64,000 nt of DNA from Ralstonia sp. RRA (GTDB lineage: Bacteria > Pseudomonadota > Gammaproteobacteria > Burkholderiales > Burkholderiaceae), in NCBI RefSeq assembly GCF_037023145.1, contig NZ_CP146092.1, forward strand, positions 1,860,001 through 1,924,000, written 5' to 3'. Each line of letters opens with the position of its first letter. Position 1 is the first letter of the stretch. The notes beneath the pieces were generated by a model. The model was not told the DNA's origin and searched no databases. It saw only the letters and a list, made by a program, of their open reading frames with translations. Positions 35,312 to 46,250 of the stretch are shown piece by piece. The position numbers and the translations under genes are program-made.

Positions 35312-35460
35312 AACGTGCGCGCGTTGACCCGAGCCGGGGTCAGATACGCGAAGGGTGTCGCTGCAAAGGGTCATTCCCTTTGCAAGGCGCCCGACAAAGT
35401 AGATGGCCCCGGATCGGGTCAACCCGGAGGGCAAGGGGACTTTGGGATGACAGGCCCTAG
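35291..35460. mobile_element. Palindromic MITE-like element at the mntH 3' end
   Basis: 170 bases bounded by perfect 18-base inverted repeats, CTAGGGCCTGTCATCCCA (35291-35308) and its complement (35443-35460). A nested arm starting TTGACCC (about 35324-35341 with 35405-35422) is nearly perfect, and the centre folds as GCAAAGGG/CCCTTTGC. CTAG at both outer edges could be the target-site repeat, as in IS5-type insertions. There is no transposase. The left arm encodes the last residues and stop of MntH, and the whole could fold into a long hairpin acting as a bidirectional terminator. Confidence 0.7.
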
Positions 35461-35595
35461 GTTGAGGGACTCCCCCCACTAAAAATTCGCGCACGGCGAC
35501 ACGTACCGCCATTAGAATGCGCGCTTTGTTGCGCAATCCGGCCACGCCCGCGCTCGCACCATCCAGCCGCGCCAGTAGGCCACACTCGCCTAGCC

Positions 35596-36693
35596 TTGAG
35601 CGCGAACCCGCCTACCGCCTCCGCCCTGCCTGACGCACGCACGCCCTCTCGCGACTATCAAGCGCGCCATTTCGTGCCGATGATTCTCGCGCTGAGCAAA
35701 TGCGGTGTGCTGGGTTACGCCTTTGCCATCGTGCTGGGCTGGGCCGCGGGGCTAGTGCATACGCTGGTACCACTGCTGGCGTTGCTCGGGGTGCTCACCG
35801 CCATCGTGATCATTGCGCAACGCCATCGTCATACGGGGTTGTGGGGGCCGCTGGCGCTGGCGCATCTGCTTGCAGAAGAAATCGCCATCATCGCCTTTGG
35901 CCATCAGGCCGGGCTCGAATGGGTGCTGCCCGCGTTCTACCTCATGCCGCTGGCAACCAGCCCGGCGTGGCTCACGCGCCGGGACTTCTGCATCGCCATG
36001 ACGTTGTGCGCGGCTGGACCCATCGTTGCCGTGCTCAGTACCGATGCGCCCGCTACCACCCTTCACCATGCCTGGCTGGGCATCGCGCTGTATCTGCCGA
36101 TCTGCATTGCTGCAGCGGCGGTCATCCACCGCTATCTGCTGCGCGCCATGGCGCGGCACTTTGCTGCTGAAATCAATCTGGCTGACCGCGCCAACACCGA
36201 CCACCTGACCGGCATGCTCGCGCGCCAGCGCTTCTTCGAGCTGGGCAGCTTTGCGGTGGAGCGCGCCCAGCACCATGCTGAACCGTTGTGCGCGCTGTAT
36301 CTGGACGTCGATCACTTCAAGTCCATCAACGATGCCTGGGGCCACGCGGCTGGTGATGAGGCGCTGATTTCATTGTCCGATGCGCTGGCCGACGTGCTGC
36401 GCCCGGATGACCTGTTCGGGCGGCTGGGCGGCGATGAATTTGCCGTGCTGCTGCCCGGCTGCGGCTTGACCAATGCATTGGCCGTGGTGGAACGCCTGAA
36501 GGCCGCCGTGAGCGCCAGCGCAACGCCGGTCGGTCCGCTCACGATCAGCGTGGGTGCGGCACCGCTGCGGCCAGGGCAAGATCTGGCCAAGCTGCTGGCA
36601 GATGCCGACATCGGCCTGATGGAAGCGAAGCGGCAAGGGCGCAACCGTGTGTGTGTAGCACCCGACGCCCAGCACGTACCCTTCGACACCTAA
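35596..36693 (+). CDS. Membrane-anchored GGDEF diguanylate cyclase
   Basis: A 365-residue protein with about six hydrophobic helices in residues 25-190 (a MASE-like membrane sensor) and a GGDEF domain (DHLTGMLARQRFFEL ... RLGGDEFAVLLPG). RPDD stands five residues before GGDEF, matching the RxxD inhibitory site, so c-di-GMP should feed back on it. The first available start is a TTG at 35596 with no clear ribosome site; an ATG at 35680 would cut into the first helix. It follows the palindromic element, which separates it from mntH. Confidence 0.85.
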   Translation: MSANPPTASALPDARTPSRDYQARHFVPMILALSKCGVLGYAFAIVLGWAAGLVHTLVPLLALLGVLTAIVIIAQRHRHTGLWGPLALAHLLAEEIAIIAFGHQAGLEWVLPAFYLMPLATSPAWLTRRDFCIAMTLCAAGPIVAVLSTDAPATTLHHAWLGIALYLPICIAAAAVIHRYLLRAMARHFAAEINLADRANTDHLTGMLARQRFFELGSFAVERAQHHAEPLCALYLDVDHFKSINDAWGHAAGDEALISLSDALADVLRPDDLFGRLGGDEFAVLLPGCGLTNALAVVERLKAAVSASATPVGPLTISVGAAPLRPGQDLAKLLADADIGLMEAKRQGRNRVCVAPDAQHVPFDT

Positions 36694-36720
36694 CCTATCC
36701 GCACAGCCAAGAAAACGGCG

Positions 36721-37224
36721 TCACAGGATTGTCGGGTTCGGCGCACTGCCATAGACAGCCACTGGGTCAAAAGTTTTCTCTGACTCAACAAACACCAGTG
36801 CGGCACCATTGACACGCTCGACCGCCACCGGCACGTGCCGGTAGAAACACGAGCGATAACCCACATGGCAACTCGCCCCAGCGCCCGCGATGCTCACACG
36901 CAACCAAACGGCATCCTGGTCGTCATCGATACGAAGTTCGTGCACACGCTGCGTTAGCCCACTGGTTGCGCCCTTGTACCAGAGTGTCTGGCGTGATCGG
37001 CTCCAGTAATGGGCCTCACCGGTGGCAATCGTGCGAGACAATGCCTCGGCATTCATAGTGCCCACCATCAGCACATCACCGTTTGCGGCATCCGTCGTCA
37101 CGCAGACGATCAAACCCTCGGCGTCGAACTTGGGCGCGAGTTCAGCGCCCTCTTCGACTTGCTCGATCGACGTGCGTCGCGCAAACATTCGGCGCATCGC
37201 CGATGGTTCAGACAGATCGGACAT
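36721..37224 (-). CDS. hisI: Phosphoribosyl-AMP cyclohydrolase paralogue (HisI2) with altered zinc site
   Basis: A 167-residue HisI homologue ([31 protein letters not shown]). HisI opens the purine ring in histidine synthesis using Zn2+ held by three Cys. The two later Cys are kept ([10 protein letters not shown]), but the first, normally in a D-C-D segment, is Asp here (IDDDQDAV). AAGGAGG eight bases before the ATG fixes the start. It is last in a four-gene operon with a COG0523 GTPase, so it is probably a zinc-shortage replacement for the housekeeping HisI, using another metal. Confidence 0.85.
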   Translation of the reverse strand: MSDLSEPSAMRRMFARRTSIEQVEEGAELAPKFDAEGLIVCVTTDAANGDVLMVGTMNAEALSRTIATGEAHYWSRSRQTLWYKGATSGLTQRVHELRIDDDQDAVWLRVSIAGAGASCHVGYRSCFYRHVPVAVERVNGAALVFVESEKTFDPVAVYGSAPNPTIL

Positions 37225-37255
37225 GGCTTCCTCCTTCTGAAAAAAAACGATGCGA

Positions 37256-38605
37256 TCAGGTAGACCTTCGCCCAGGCGCCGTTTCAGCAAAACGCACCGG
37301 CTGCCCAACTGGCTGGCCAACTACCGCCCCATCTCTCACCACGATCCTGCCGCGCACGACAGTGGCGATAGGCCAACCTGTTACGCGCAAGCCGTCGTAC
37401 GGCGTCCAACCCGACACACTGGCAATCCAGCCATGCGTGATCTCGCGCCGCGCTTTCAGATCGACCAGCGTCAGATCAGCGTCGTACCCGATCGACAGGT
37501 GCCCCTTGGCTTCAATACCGAAGATGCGCGCGGGCCCGGCACTGGTCAGGTCCACCAGCCGCTGCAGGCTGAGCCGCCCGGCGCTGACGTGATTCAGCAT
37601 GATCGGCAGCAGCGTCTGCACACCCGTCATGCCACTCGGTGACGACGGATATGGCCGCGCCTTCTCATCCAGCGTATGGGGTGCGTGGTCGCTGCCGAGT
37701 ACATCCACAACGCCATTGCTGACGGCCTGCCACAGTGCCGCCTGATGGCGGGCGTCGCGCACGGGCGGATTCATCTGGGCCAGCGTGCCAAGACGCTCGT
37801 AACACTCGGGCGCGACCAGGCTCAGATGATGCGGCGTGACTTCAACGCTGATGCTGGCACTGGCCTTGTGCCGCGCCAGGAATGCCATCTCTTCCGCGGT
37901 CGATACGTGCAGGATGTGCAGGCGGCGTTGCGCCTCCATGGCCAGCTTCACCACGCGCTGCGTCGCCAGGAGCGCGCTTTCGGCATCGCGCCAGACAGGG
38001 TGGTCGCGCACGTCAGCAGAGTGCTCAACCAGGGCGCGCCGCTCGCGCAGCCGGGCCTCGTCTTCGGCATGCACCGCCAGGCGGCGACGCCCCTTGCGCA
38101 GAATGCGGCGCAGCACCGTCGCATCGTCGACCAGCAGATCACCGAAGGAGCTTCCCATGAAGACCTTGACGCCCGCGCAGGCCGGCAACCTCTCCAGTTC
38201 CGGCAACTGATCCACATTGGCAGCAGCCCCGCCCATGTAGAAGGCGTAGTCGCACCACGCGCGGCCACGGGCCCGCTCGCATTTGTCTTGCCGATCCTGC
38301 GCGCTGAGCGTGAGCGGATGCGTGTTGGGCATCTCGAACACGGCCGTCACGCCGCCCAGCAGGGCGCCACGCGTGCCTGCTTCCAGGTTCTCTTTGTGCG
38401 TGAGGCCGGGCTCGCGAAAATGCACCTGGCTATCAATCACGCCCGGCAACACATGCAAACCCCGGGCATCGATGGATTCGTCAGCCGTCCAGCCTTGCGC
38501 ACTGAGCGCGACGATGCGTCCGGCGCAGCAGACGACATCGCCCACATGCAGCCCGCCGGGCGTTACGAGCGTGCCGCTGCGAACGATCAGATCAGCGTGC
38601 TTCAC
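37256..38605 (-). CDS. pyrC: Dihydroorotase paralogue (PyrC2-like) with altered metal ligand
   Basis: A 449-residue amidohydrolase from a GTG start, four bases after the carbonic anhydrase stop. The substrate loop EMPNTHPLT, the [11 protein letters not shown] and VTPHHLSL His motifs and [16 protein letters not shown]sp motif are intact. The first metal motif, usually HxH, is SQVHFREPG, so one His is Gln. Some dihydroorotase subgroups share this, but alongside the HisI change it fits a pyrimidine enzyme kept active when zinc is scarce. Confidence 0.87.
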   Translation of the reverse strand: MKHADLIVRSGTLVTPGGLHVGDVVCCAGRIVALSAQGWTADESIDARGLHVLPGVIDSQVHFREPGLTHKENLEAGTRGALLGGVTAVFEMPNTHPLTLSAQDRQDKCERARGRAWCDYAFYMGGAAANVDQLPELERLPACAGVKVFMGSSFGDLLVDDATVLRRILRKGRRRLAVHAEDEARLRERRALVEHSADVRDHPVWRDAESALLATQRVVKLAMEAQRRLHILHVSTAEEMAFLARHKASASISVEVTPHHLSLVAPECYERLGTLAQMNPPVRDARHQAALWQAVSNGVVDVLGSDHAPHTLDEKARPYPSSPSGMTGVQTLLPIMLNHVSAGRLSLQRLVDLTSAGPARIFGIEAKGHLSIGYDADLTLVDLKARREITHGWIASVSGWTPYDGLRVTGWPIATVVRGRIVVRDGAVVGQPVGQPVRFAETAPGRRST

Positions 38606-38609
38606 TGCA

Positions 38610-39172
38610 TCAGGCCTCGAAGGTGGCCTGGATGCGCTTGTACCCCTGCACGAGGTGATTGTTGGTGCGTGCCACGTCTTCGGAGAACGCCGACTCGCGC
38701 GCAGACACCTTCCGGATATCGCGCAGATCCGTGTCGGGCCCAATACGCTCGGTGGATGGCACGTAGAACCCATCCGGCAAGTCGCAGCCGTCCACCACGG
38801 CGTTATGCCGCACGACACCGCCCCGCCCGATCGTGCAGTTGAACAGCACGCTGTTGAAACCGATGAACACACCGTCGCCCACCACGCAGGGCCCGTGCAC
38901 GATGGCACGGTGCGCAATCGATGTCCGCTCTCCAATGGAGACGGCCGCGCCGGACTTGGAATGGATGACCACACCATCCTGAATGTTCGAGTGCGCACCG
39001 ATGACGATGGGTTCCATGTGGCCCTCTGCGTCCACCTCGTCTGCGCGAATTACGGCGTAGGGACCGATGAACACGTTCTCGTACACGATCACGCGCCCAC
39101 ACACGATGGCGGTCGGGTCAACAAAGGCACTCGGATGAATCTGCGGCAGATCACCGCGCGGGTTCTGCCGGA

Positions 39173-39176
<4 letters not shown>
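38610..39176 (-). CDS. Gamma-class carbonic anhydrase family protein
   Basis: A 188-residue left-handed beta-helix of hexapeptide repeats ([53 protein letters not shown]). The three metal-ligand His (VVIHS, IAHR, VHG) are conserved, so it can hold Zn, Fe or Co. The ATG overlaps the GTPase stop (ATGA); a GTG 12 bases earlier is possible. In zinc-limitation clusters this family supplies a carbonic anhydrase that can work with iron. Confidence 0.87.
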
Positions 39177-40375
<1,199 letters not shown>

Positions 40376-40404
40376 GGGCAGATTCACGGCGGTCACGTCT
40401 TTTA

Positions 40405-40419
40405 TGCAACTGTGTTGCA
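40405..40419. promoter_or_regulatory. Zur-like box 1
   Basis: TGCAACTGTGTTGCA, a perfect six-base dyad with a three-base centre, 30 bases upstream of the GTPase ATG. Confidence 0.55.
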
Positions 40420-40430
40420 ATAGAAGATAA

Positions 40431-40445
40431 CGCAACTGTGTTGCA
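40431..40445. promoter_or_regulatory. Zur-like box 2
   Basis: A second copy with one changed base (C for the first T), exactly 26 bases from box 1, so both lie on nearly the same helix face. Operons of zinc-sparing paralogues are usual Zur targets; no zur gene is in the window. Confidence 0.5.
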
Positions 40446-40520
40446 TTTGCAATGCGCATGTCAATCCACGCGGCACAATTTGTGCGACGCGACATGCCGT
40501 GACTTTGCACGGAGATGTCT

Positions 40521-41660
40521 ATGGCCATGGAGTGGCTCAACGTCCATACCTTCCTGCGCATACCGGCGCGTGACTGGGCCGCCGCTGCGCTCACGGTGGT
40601 GGCCACGTATGTGGTGCTGGTGAGCGTGCTGCGCCTGATCGGCAATCGGCTGGAGGTGCGTGCGCGGCGCACCGGCTACCGTTTCGACACACTGGCTGCG
40701 GCCGTGCTGCACGATACGCATCCGCTGTTCATCGGGCTGGCGGCGTTGCTGGCCGGCTCCTACTTCATCGAGTTGCCCACGCGCCTGGCCAACAAGCTGG
40801 ACCACATCTGGTTCGTCATCATCGGATTCCAGATTGCGTTATGGCTCAACCGGGGCGTGAAGCTGTGGGCACGTGACAAGCTGTCGGCGCAAACCCAGAC
40901 GACACGCAACCCAGTCATCACATCGATGATGGCTTGGGTGCTGCGCTTTGCACTGTGGTCGATGTTGTTACTGGCCATCCTGGCCAACGTGGGCGTGAAC
41001 GTCACCGCCTTTGTCGCCAGCCTGGGCGTGGGTGGTGTGGCCGTGGCGCTGGCGGTGCAGAACATTCTGAGTGATCTGTTTGCCTCGCTCGCCATCGGGC
41101 TGGACAAGCCATTCGAGATTGGCGACTTCATCGTCTTCGAGTCGATTGCCGGCACGGTGCAGCACGTGGGGCTCAAGACCACGCGCATCCGCAGTCTCTC
41201 GGGCGAAGAAATCGTGACGTCCAACACCGCGCTGCTCAAAAGCACCATCCACAATTACAAGCGGATGCAGGAACGACGCATCGTGTTCGCGTTCGGGGTG
41301 ACGTACGACGCGCGTGCCGCGCAGTTGAAGAAAATTCCGGACATCGTGCGCCACGCCGTGGAGACTGCAGGCGACACGCGCTTCGATCGCGCGCACTTCA
41401 AGGAGTTTGGCGAGAACGCACTGAACTTCGAGGTGGTGTATTTCGTGACCAGCCCCGACTTCAACCTGTACATGGATATCCAGCAACGCATCAACCTGGC
41501 GATTCTTGAAGAACTGCAGAACCTCGGCGCGGCTTTCGCACTACCGACCCGCACCATCCAGCTCGTCCGGCGCCATGGCGAGCCCGTCGAGCCCGATGGA
41601 GAGAGCCGCGGTCAACCGTCACAAGGCCTGCAATACCCGGGCGCACGGGCTAGGGCGTAG
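40521..41660 (+). CDS. MscS-type small-conductance mechanosensitive channel
   Basis: A 379-residue channel with three to five membrane helices. The pore helix [33 protein letters not shown] is the diagnostic MscS TM3/beta-domain junction. The cytoplasmic part reads [20 protein letters not shown] and HNYKRM as in the YnaI/YbdG subgroup. ATGTCTATG gives two starts; the second has GGAG six bases upstream. It is divergent from the zinc operon and convergent with the glycosidase-like gene, overlapping its 3' end by 11 bases. Confidence 0.9.
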   Translation: MAMEWLNVHTFLRIPARDWAAAALTVVATYVVLVSVLRLIGNRLEVRARRTGYRFDTLAAAVLHDTHPLFIGLAALLAGSYFIELPTRLANKLDHIWFVIIGFQIALWLNRGVKLWARDKLSAQTQTTRNPVITSMMAWVLRFALWSMLLLAILANVGVNVTAFVASLGVGGVAVALAVQNILSDLFASLAIGLDKPFEIGDFIVFESIAGTVQHVGLKTTRIRSLSGEEIVTSNTALLKSTIHNYKRMQERRIVFAFGVTYDARAAQLKKIPDIVRHAVETAGDTRFDRAHFKEFGENALNFEVVYFVTSPDFNLYMDIQQRINLAILEELQNLGAAFALPTRTIQLVRRHGEPVEPDGESRGQPSQGLQYPGARARA

Positions 41661-42546
41661 GCGTTCTGGGTGGCTTAGCCGGCATCGACTGGAACGCCGC
41701 GTCGATGCTGCGCCAGAGCGGCCGCGTGCGCGGCACCATGTCCTGCCGGAAGTACCACCAGAAATAGCCGCCGACAAAACGCGGATGCGCAATCGACAAG
41801 CCGTAGTAGTGCGCGATCAACGCGCCCTTGCCTGCCGCATGGCGTGTGCCGACTTCTCCAAAACCGAGCATCGCCTGCGGAAACAGACGCCCCAGGCGGT
41901 CGAACACGGCATTCCAGTCGGGCGGTGCGATCTTGCAATCGTCCTCGTAGAAGCTGATGAAGACGTAGTCCGCGCCATTGCGCAAGCCTGGCGGCACGTT
42001 GCGCTCGGTCCAGTCGAACATGGCGCGCGAGGGTGCTTCAGCGCAGCCTTCGTTGTAGTAGAGCGTGAGCGCCGTGCGGCCGCCGCGCTGCTTGATGGCG
42101 TCGTAGGCGGCCTGTGTCTTGTCGATGACGTCGCGCGTGCTGCCTGTCCATTCGCCGTTGATCTCGTTGCCGATTTCCCACACGTCGACGTTGTTGCCGA
42201 GCTTATCGATGTAGGCGATGGCGCGCTCGCGCAGTTGCGTTGCGGTGGTTTGCTTGAGCGTGGAGGAATCGGCCAGCTCACCCATCACATAGGCCACCTG
42301 CCGGATGGCGGCGACAGGCGCGGCATAGTGCGGCGCATCCATGCCCTCATCAAAGACGATGCGCACGGTGGGCGTGCGCGACAGGTGCGCCAAGGCATCG
42401 ACCACGGCAGGCACATTGTCCACCGCGTCGATCGTCACCCCATATAACGGCACGGGGCCGGCAGGCATTGCACCCGCCGGCCCCGCAGCCTGCACAGATG
42501 CACCAGACACTAGCAGGGCCGCCAGTATCAAGCCCATCCGCTGCAT
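41650..42546 (-). CDS. Secreted TIM-barrel glycosidase-like protein of the glycan locus
   Basis: A 298-residue protein with a signal peptide (to SVQAAG). VDVWEIGNEINGEWTG has the Asn-Glu acid/base pair of clan GH-A glycosidases, and AMLGFGEVGTRH places a second Glu as potential nucleophile. It would act on an extracellular glycan, probably trimming the product of this locus. It is the last gene of the cluster, three bases after the DUF2334 gene. Assignment to a GH family cannot be made by eye. Confidence 0.68.
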   Translation of the reverse strand: MQRMGLILAALLVSGASVQAAGPAGAMPAGPVPLYGVTIDAVDNVPAVVDALAHLSRTPTVRIVFDEGMDAPHYAAPVAAIRQVAYVMGELADSSTLKQTTATQLRERAIAYIDKLGNNVDVWEIGNEINGEWTGSTRDVIDKTQAAYDAIKQRGGRTALTLYYNEGCAEAPSRAMFDWTERNVPPGLRNGADYVFISFYEDDCKIAPPDWNAVFDRLGRLFPQAMLGFGEVGTRHAAGKGALIAHYYGLSIAHPRFVGGYFWWYFRQDMVPRTRPLWRSIDAAFQSMPAKPPRTPTP

Positions 42547-42549
42547 GGC

Positions 42550-44277
42550 CTACTGCACCGTGCTGGCATCGGCCCAGGTGAACCCAAGCGCCGAAATGCC
42601 GGTGATGATCTGCTGGAAGTCCGTAAAGCCTGCGGTGCCAAGTCCGGGCTCCAGCCAGAACGGGTGGAAGAAGAACGAGGCAAAGCCGTCGCGCACGACC
42701 AGCGCGTAGTTGGCGTTGGTCAGGATGTCCGTCACGTTGTAACTCAGGCAGGACGACGGATCGATCGAGCAGATGTTGTACTCAACGTTGCCAAGGTTTT
42801 CCGGAATGACGCGCTGGTTGTAGTAGTCCTTCTGAATGATGTAGGGGAAGAACTGCCCCACCGAGAAGTCATGACCCGGCGTGGTGGCGGTCAGCGTCTG
42901 CGGGTTGTCGGACGTGTAGTACACCACGCGCTGGTAGGTGTTCTTGAAGTACTTCGGTACGGCCTTGATGGCCAGTGGCGACGACTGGTAGTGCGGCGCC
43001 TCCCACGCAAACGGGAAGTAGCCGTTGAGCTGCAGTTCCAGCAACCCCGCCGAAAGACGACCGGCCGCCCATTGCGTCGAGTCTTCATTCACCGGACGGT
43101 TCTGCGTGGCCAGCCAGAACTCATAGTCGTTGGCGCTGACCGCGTTGATCAGGTTCGGGATATTGCTGTACTGGTGCGTGTAGCCGTGCATCAGGACATG
43201 TCCGCCACGCGCCCTGGCGTAGTTCAGCGACTGCTTCAGGCCTGTTGCGTTGACCATGTGGATGGTCTGCGCCACACCGCCGTTGTAGACCCCGTTCGGA
43301 TCGGTATACACCGGGATGGTCGCGATCGAGAACGGAATCTTCTGGCCGTACATGTAGTCCGTCAGCGTCTTCATGGAGTCAACCGTGGTCGTGGCGTTCA
43401 CGTCTTCCAGGCGAACCATCGCACGGTGCAGCGTGGGCGCATTGGTGCCGAGGATGTCATGCAGCATGTCGCAGACCACCAGATAGCGGTCGCGCGGCCC
43501 GATGAACGAGAACGGCATGTCGGCGAAGTACCAGAAGTTGCCCGAGCGGATCACGTAAGGCACGGGTGGCTTCGTGGTCGGGCTGGCCGAGTTGGAGATG
43601 GTCACCAGCGTGGTCGCCTTGGTGGCATCCGCCACCGCCGTCACACCGATGTCCGGATCCGCCGCAATGGCACCGGTGGTGGCATTGAAGGCGTAGTACT
43701 TGGTCATCGTCTGACTCTTGTACGTGATCGTGTCGTAGAAGCCGGGGTTCGGTGCGCTGGCCGAGGGCGCCGCGTTCATGCCAGCGAGGGCGGAGAAGGT
43801 GATGCCGTAGCGCGAGGTGAACGGATACGCCGTGTTCCAGGCGAGTTCCCACAGGTTGTACTTGAACCAGACGACGGTCTTTTGCGTGGTGCTCACGTCC
43901 GACAGGAACGCCGCCGGAATGGGGTTGGCATAGTAGCTCCCCATGTAGAACGTGGCGGTGTACTGCTCGGTCATGCCCGCCGTGTAGTTCTGCACGGGCA
44001 GCATCGTGATCGTTGTGTTGAAGTGCGCGAGCAGGTTGTACAGCATGATCGCGTACGCCTTGCCCAGATTGGTGTACTGGTCATTGGGGGGCGCGTCGTA
44101 CAACACCAGGATGGGGGCTGGGGGAGTCTGCGCCGATGCCGAGCCGCCAATCGTCACACAGATGGGCCCAAGCCCGATCGTGCAGGTGGAAGCCTGCGCA
44201 GGCCCGGTCAGCGAGATGCCTAGCAGGCCGCCCGCAAAAATCAGTGCGCAGAGGAACTTACGAAACATGAATTTCAT
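42550..44277 (-). CDS. DUF2334 polysaccharide deacetylase-like protein
   Basis: A 575-residue exported protein (signal to PAQAS). The deacetylase-like motifs are MVRLEDVNATT (Asp), HVLMHGYTHQYSN (HxxxH) and SFFFHPFWLE (final His), with FAWEAPHYQSS in the DUF2334 pattern. Such proteins probably N-deacetylate or otherwise edit exopolysaccharide, often as an integral part of its export. GGAGA seven bases before the 44277 ATG sets the start; an upstream ATG overlaps the preceding stop. An N-terminal region of about 250 residues is of unknown fold. Confidence 0.85.
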   Translation of the reverse strand: MKFMFRKFLCALIFAGGLLGISLTGPAQASTCTIGLGPICVTIGGSASAQTPPAPILVLYDAPPNDQYTNLGKAYAIMLYNLLAHFNTTITMLPVQNYTAGMTEQYTATFYMGSYYANPIPAAFLSDVSTTQKTVVWFKYNLWELAWNTAYPFTSRYGITFSALAGMNAAPSASAPNPGFYDTITYKSQTMTKYYAFNATTGAIAADPDIGVTAVADATKATTLVTISNSASPTTKPPVPYVIRSGNFWYFADMPFSFIGPRDRYLVVCDMLHDILGTNAPTLHRAMVRLEDVNATTTVDSMKTLTDYMYGQKIPFSIATIPVYTDPNGVYNGGVAQTIHMVNATGLKQSLNYARARGGHVLMHGYTHQYSNIPNLINAVSANDYEFWLATQNRPVNEDSTQWAAGRLSAGLLELQLNGYFPFAWEAPHYQSSPLAIKAVPKYFKNTYQRVVYYTSDNPQTLTATTPGHDFSVGQFFPYIIQKDYYNQRVIPENLGNVEYNICSIDPSSCLSYNVTDILTNANYALVVRDGFASFFFHPFWLEPGLGTAGFTDFQQIITGISALGFTWADASTVQ

Positions 44278-44291
44278 GATGGCTCTCCGAC

Positions 44292-44744
44292 TCATGGGCG
44301 ATACACCGAGCCGTCCGCTTGGCGGTAGAGCCCGAGGTTGAAGTTGGGACCACGGTCGTGGCCACGTTCCGTACCGGTTGGTTCGTTCTCCGGCATACCG
44401 GGACGGATTTCGGTGATGCCAGGCGGGCGCGGCGGCGGAACGACCTGCCCGTTTTCATCCATGACGCCGTAGCCGTAGGCGCGTCCGCCTCCGGTCACGG
44501 GCTTGTGTGTGGCCACAGCCACCACAGCCGATTGCACAGGCTGCCCAGCTGTGACTGTGCCGCTGGATGACGCTGGCGCAGATTTTTTCTTGTCTGCGTC
44601 CGTGCCTGGGTTGCGCTGGTCAGAACCGCCGACAACCACTGCCGGAACCCCTGCATTGCTGGCCCATGGTGGCGCCAGTACCAACCATCCGGCGATTAGG
44701 GCGGAGGCCAGCAAGATGCCGCCCCCGATGCGTTTCGCTTTCAT
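44292..44744 (-). CDS. Hypothetical anchored protein of the glycan locus
   Basis: A 150-residue protein: an N-terminal membrane or signal helix (ILLASALIAGWLVLAPPW), a low-complexity Ser/Lys/Thr part, and a Pro/Gly-rich C terminus (GVMDENGQVVPPPRPPG, GLYRQADGSVYRP). GGAGG lies five bases before the ATG. It lies nine bases after wecB, and its stop reaches the longer start of the DUF2334 gene. I do not recognise a family. Position suggests a structural or anchoring role in glycan export. Confidence 0.65.
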   Translation of the reverse strand: MKAKRIGGGILLASALIAGWLVLAPPWASNAGVPAVVVGGSDQRNPGTDADKKKSAPASSSGTVTAGQPVQSAVVAVATHKPVTGGGRAYGYGVMDENGQVVPPPRPPGITEIRPGMPENEPTGTERGHDRGPNFNLGLYRQADGSVYRP

Positions 44745-44753
44745 CCAAGCCTC

Positions 44754-46013
44754 CTAGCCATTCAGGCGTTGCGCAGATGCAGCCCCGACCGCCGTGGCGC
44801 GTGCCGCTTCCAGATTGATGATCTCGGCCTCGGTGGCCGGCTTGCGAACGAGTTGCGGGCCACGCGCCGCCACCTGGGCGGGCGCGTTGAAGGCCGCTTT
44901 CAATGCATCGACAATGCGATGGCACGCCTGCCCGTCGCCATACGGGTTGTGGGCTTGCGCCATGCGCTGGTATTCGCCAGCGTTCTGCAGCAGCGTTTCA
45001 GCTTCCGCCACGATGCGCTGCGTATCGGTGCCGACCAGGCGTGCGGTGCCGGACGCCACGGCTTCGGGCCGCTCGGTGGTGTCACGCGTCACCAGCACCG
45101 GTTTGCCCAGCGCAGGCGCTTCTTCCTGAATGCCGCCGGAATCGGTGACGATCAGGTAAGCGCGGTCCATCAGGTAGACGAAGGGCAAGTAGTCCTGCGG
45201 CGCGATCAGATGCACGTTGTCGTGGCCCGCCAGGATGGCGTTGACCGGCTGCTGCACGTTGGGGTTCAGGTGCACCGGATAGACGATCTGCAGATCCGGA
45301 TGGCGCGCTGCCAACACGCGCAGCGCCACGCAGAAGTTCTCGAACGGCTCGCCAAAGTTCTCGCGCCGGTGGCCGGTCACCAGAATCATTCGCCGGCCGG
45401 CGTCGAGGAACGGATAGCGCGCGGCCATCTCCGCCGATAGCGCCGCATCGGCATCCAAGCGCCATTTCACAGACAACAGCGCGTCGATGACGGTGTTGCC
45501 GGTGAGCGTGATCTGGCTCGGGTCGATGCCTTCATCCAGCAAGTTCTGGCGCGATTCGGCCGTCGGTGCAAAGTGCCACGTGGTCACGGAATCGGTCACG
45601 CGGCGGTTGAGTTCTTCGGGCCACGGAGACCAGATGTTGCCCGTGCGCAGCCCCGCCTCGACATGTCCTACGGGAATGCGCCGGTAGAAGGCGGCCAGGC
45701 TGGCGGCCAGTGTGGTGGTAGTGTCGCCGTGCACCAGCACCGCATCGGGCTGGAAGACATCCAGCACGCCATCGATGCCGCCCAGCACGCTGGAAGTGAT
45801 GCCCGACAACGTCTGCCCAGGCTGCATCAGGTTCAGATCAAACTCCGGCACGATGCCGAAGAGCTGCAAGACCTGGTCGAGCATCTGCCGGTGCTGCGCG
45901 CTCACGCACACCGCCGACGTGAAGCCTGCCTCGGCTTGCAACGCCTTCACCAGCGGCGCCATCTTGATGGCTTCTGGCCGCGTGCCGAACACTGTCAAAA
46001 TCTTCCCGGTCAT
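44754..46013 (-). CDS. wecB: UDP-N-acetylglucosamine 2-epimerase (non-hydrolysing)
   Basis: A 419-residue enzyme that makes UDP-ManNAc. Its diagnostic start is [18 protein letters not shown]; later motifs [30 protein letters not shown] and [13 protein letters not shown] are all present. GGGAG lies before the 46013 ATG; the longer upstream frame has no ribosome site. Here it sits inside an nfrB-nfrA cluster, consistent with a ManNAc-containing glycan product. In E. coli wecB serves ECA and N4 receptor together; this copy looks dedicated. Confidence 0.93.
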   Translation of the reverse strand: MTGKILTVFGTRPEAIKMAPLVKALQAEAGFTSAVCVSAQHRQMLDQVLQLFGIVPEFDLNLMQPGQTLSGITSSVLGGIDGVLDVFQPDAVLVHGDTTTTLAASLAAFYRRIPVGHVEAGLRTGNIWSPWPEELNRRVTDSVTTWHFAPTAESRQNLLDEGIDPSQITLTGNTVIDALLSVKWRLDADAALSAEMAARYPFLDAGRRMILVTGHRRENFGEPFENFCVALRVLAARHPDLQIVYPVHLNPNVQQPVNAILAGHDNVHLIAPQDYLPFVYLMDRAYLIVTDSGGIQEEAPALGKPVLVTRDTTERPEAVASGTARLVGTDTQRIVAEAETLLQNAGEYQRMAQAHNPYGDGQACHRIVDALKAAFNAPAQVAARGPQLVRKPATEAEIINLEAARATAVGAASAQRLNG

Positions 46014-46250
46014 CTTGCTCTCCCCATATCGTCTGCATCGGCTGGCCACGCCAAAGCGCGACGACGAACGCGTCGCTTCTTACGCCGGCATAGAGCTCAC
46101 CCTAGAGCGAAGGCCGTGCCATGCATCCCGCCTTGTCCTGCCGTGGCGCTGCGACGCCATCGCGCGCCCACCGATGCCAATCCTTCTCGTTACCCGTATT
46201 CCTCGTTGATCAAAATCGTTTCATCCGCGACACGCCGGCTCCGGGTTCCC

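Noticed and set aside
40376..40672. N-terminal extension of the COG0523 GTPase
   Set aside because: The extension would cover the two palindromic boxes and shows no family similarity; the domain begins right after the ATG at 40375.
42664..44223. 519-codon frame antisense to the DUF2334 gene
   Set aside because: Arg/Val/His-rich shadow without motifs.
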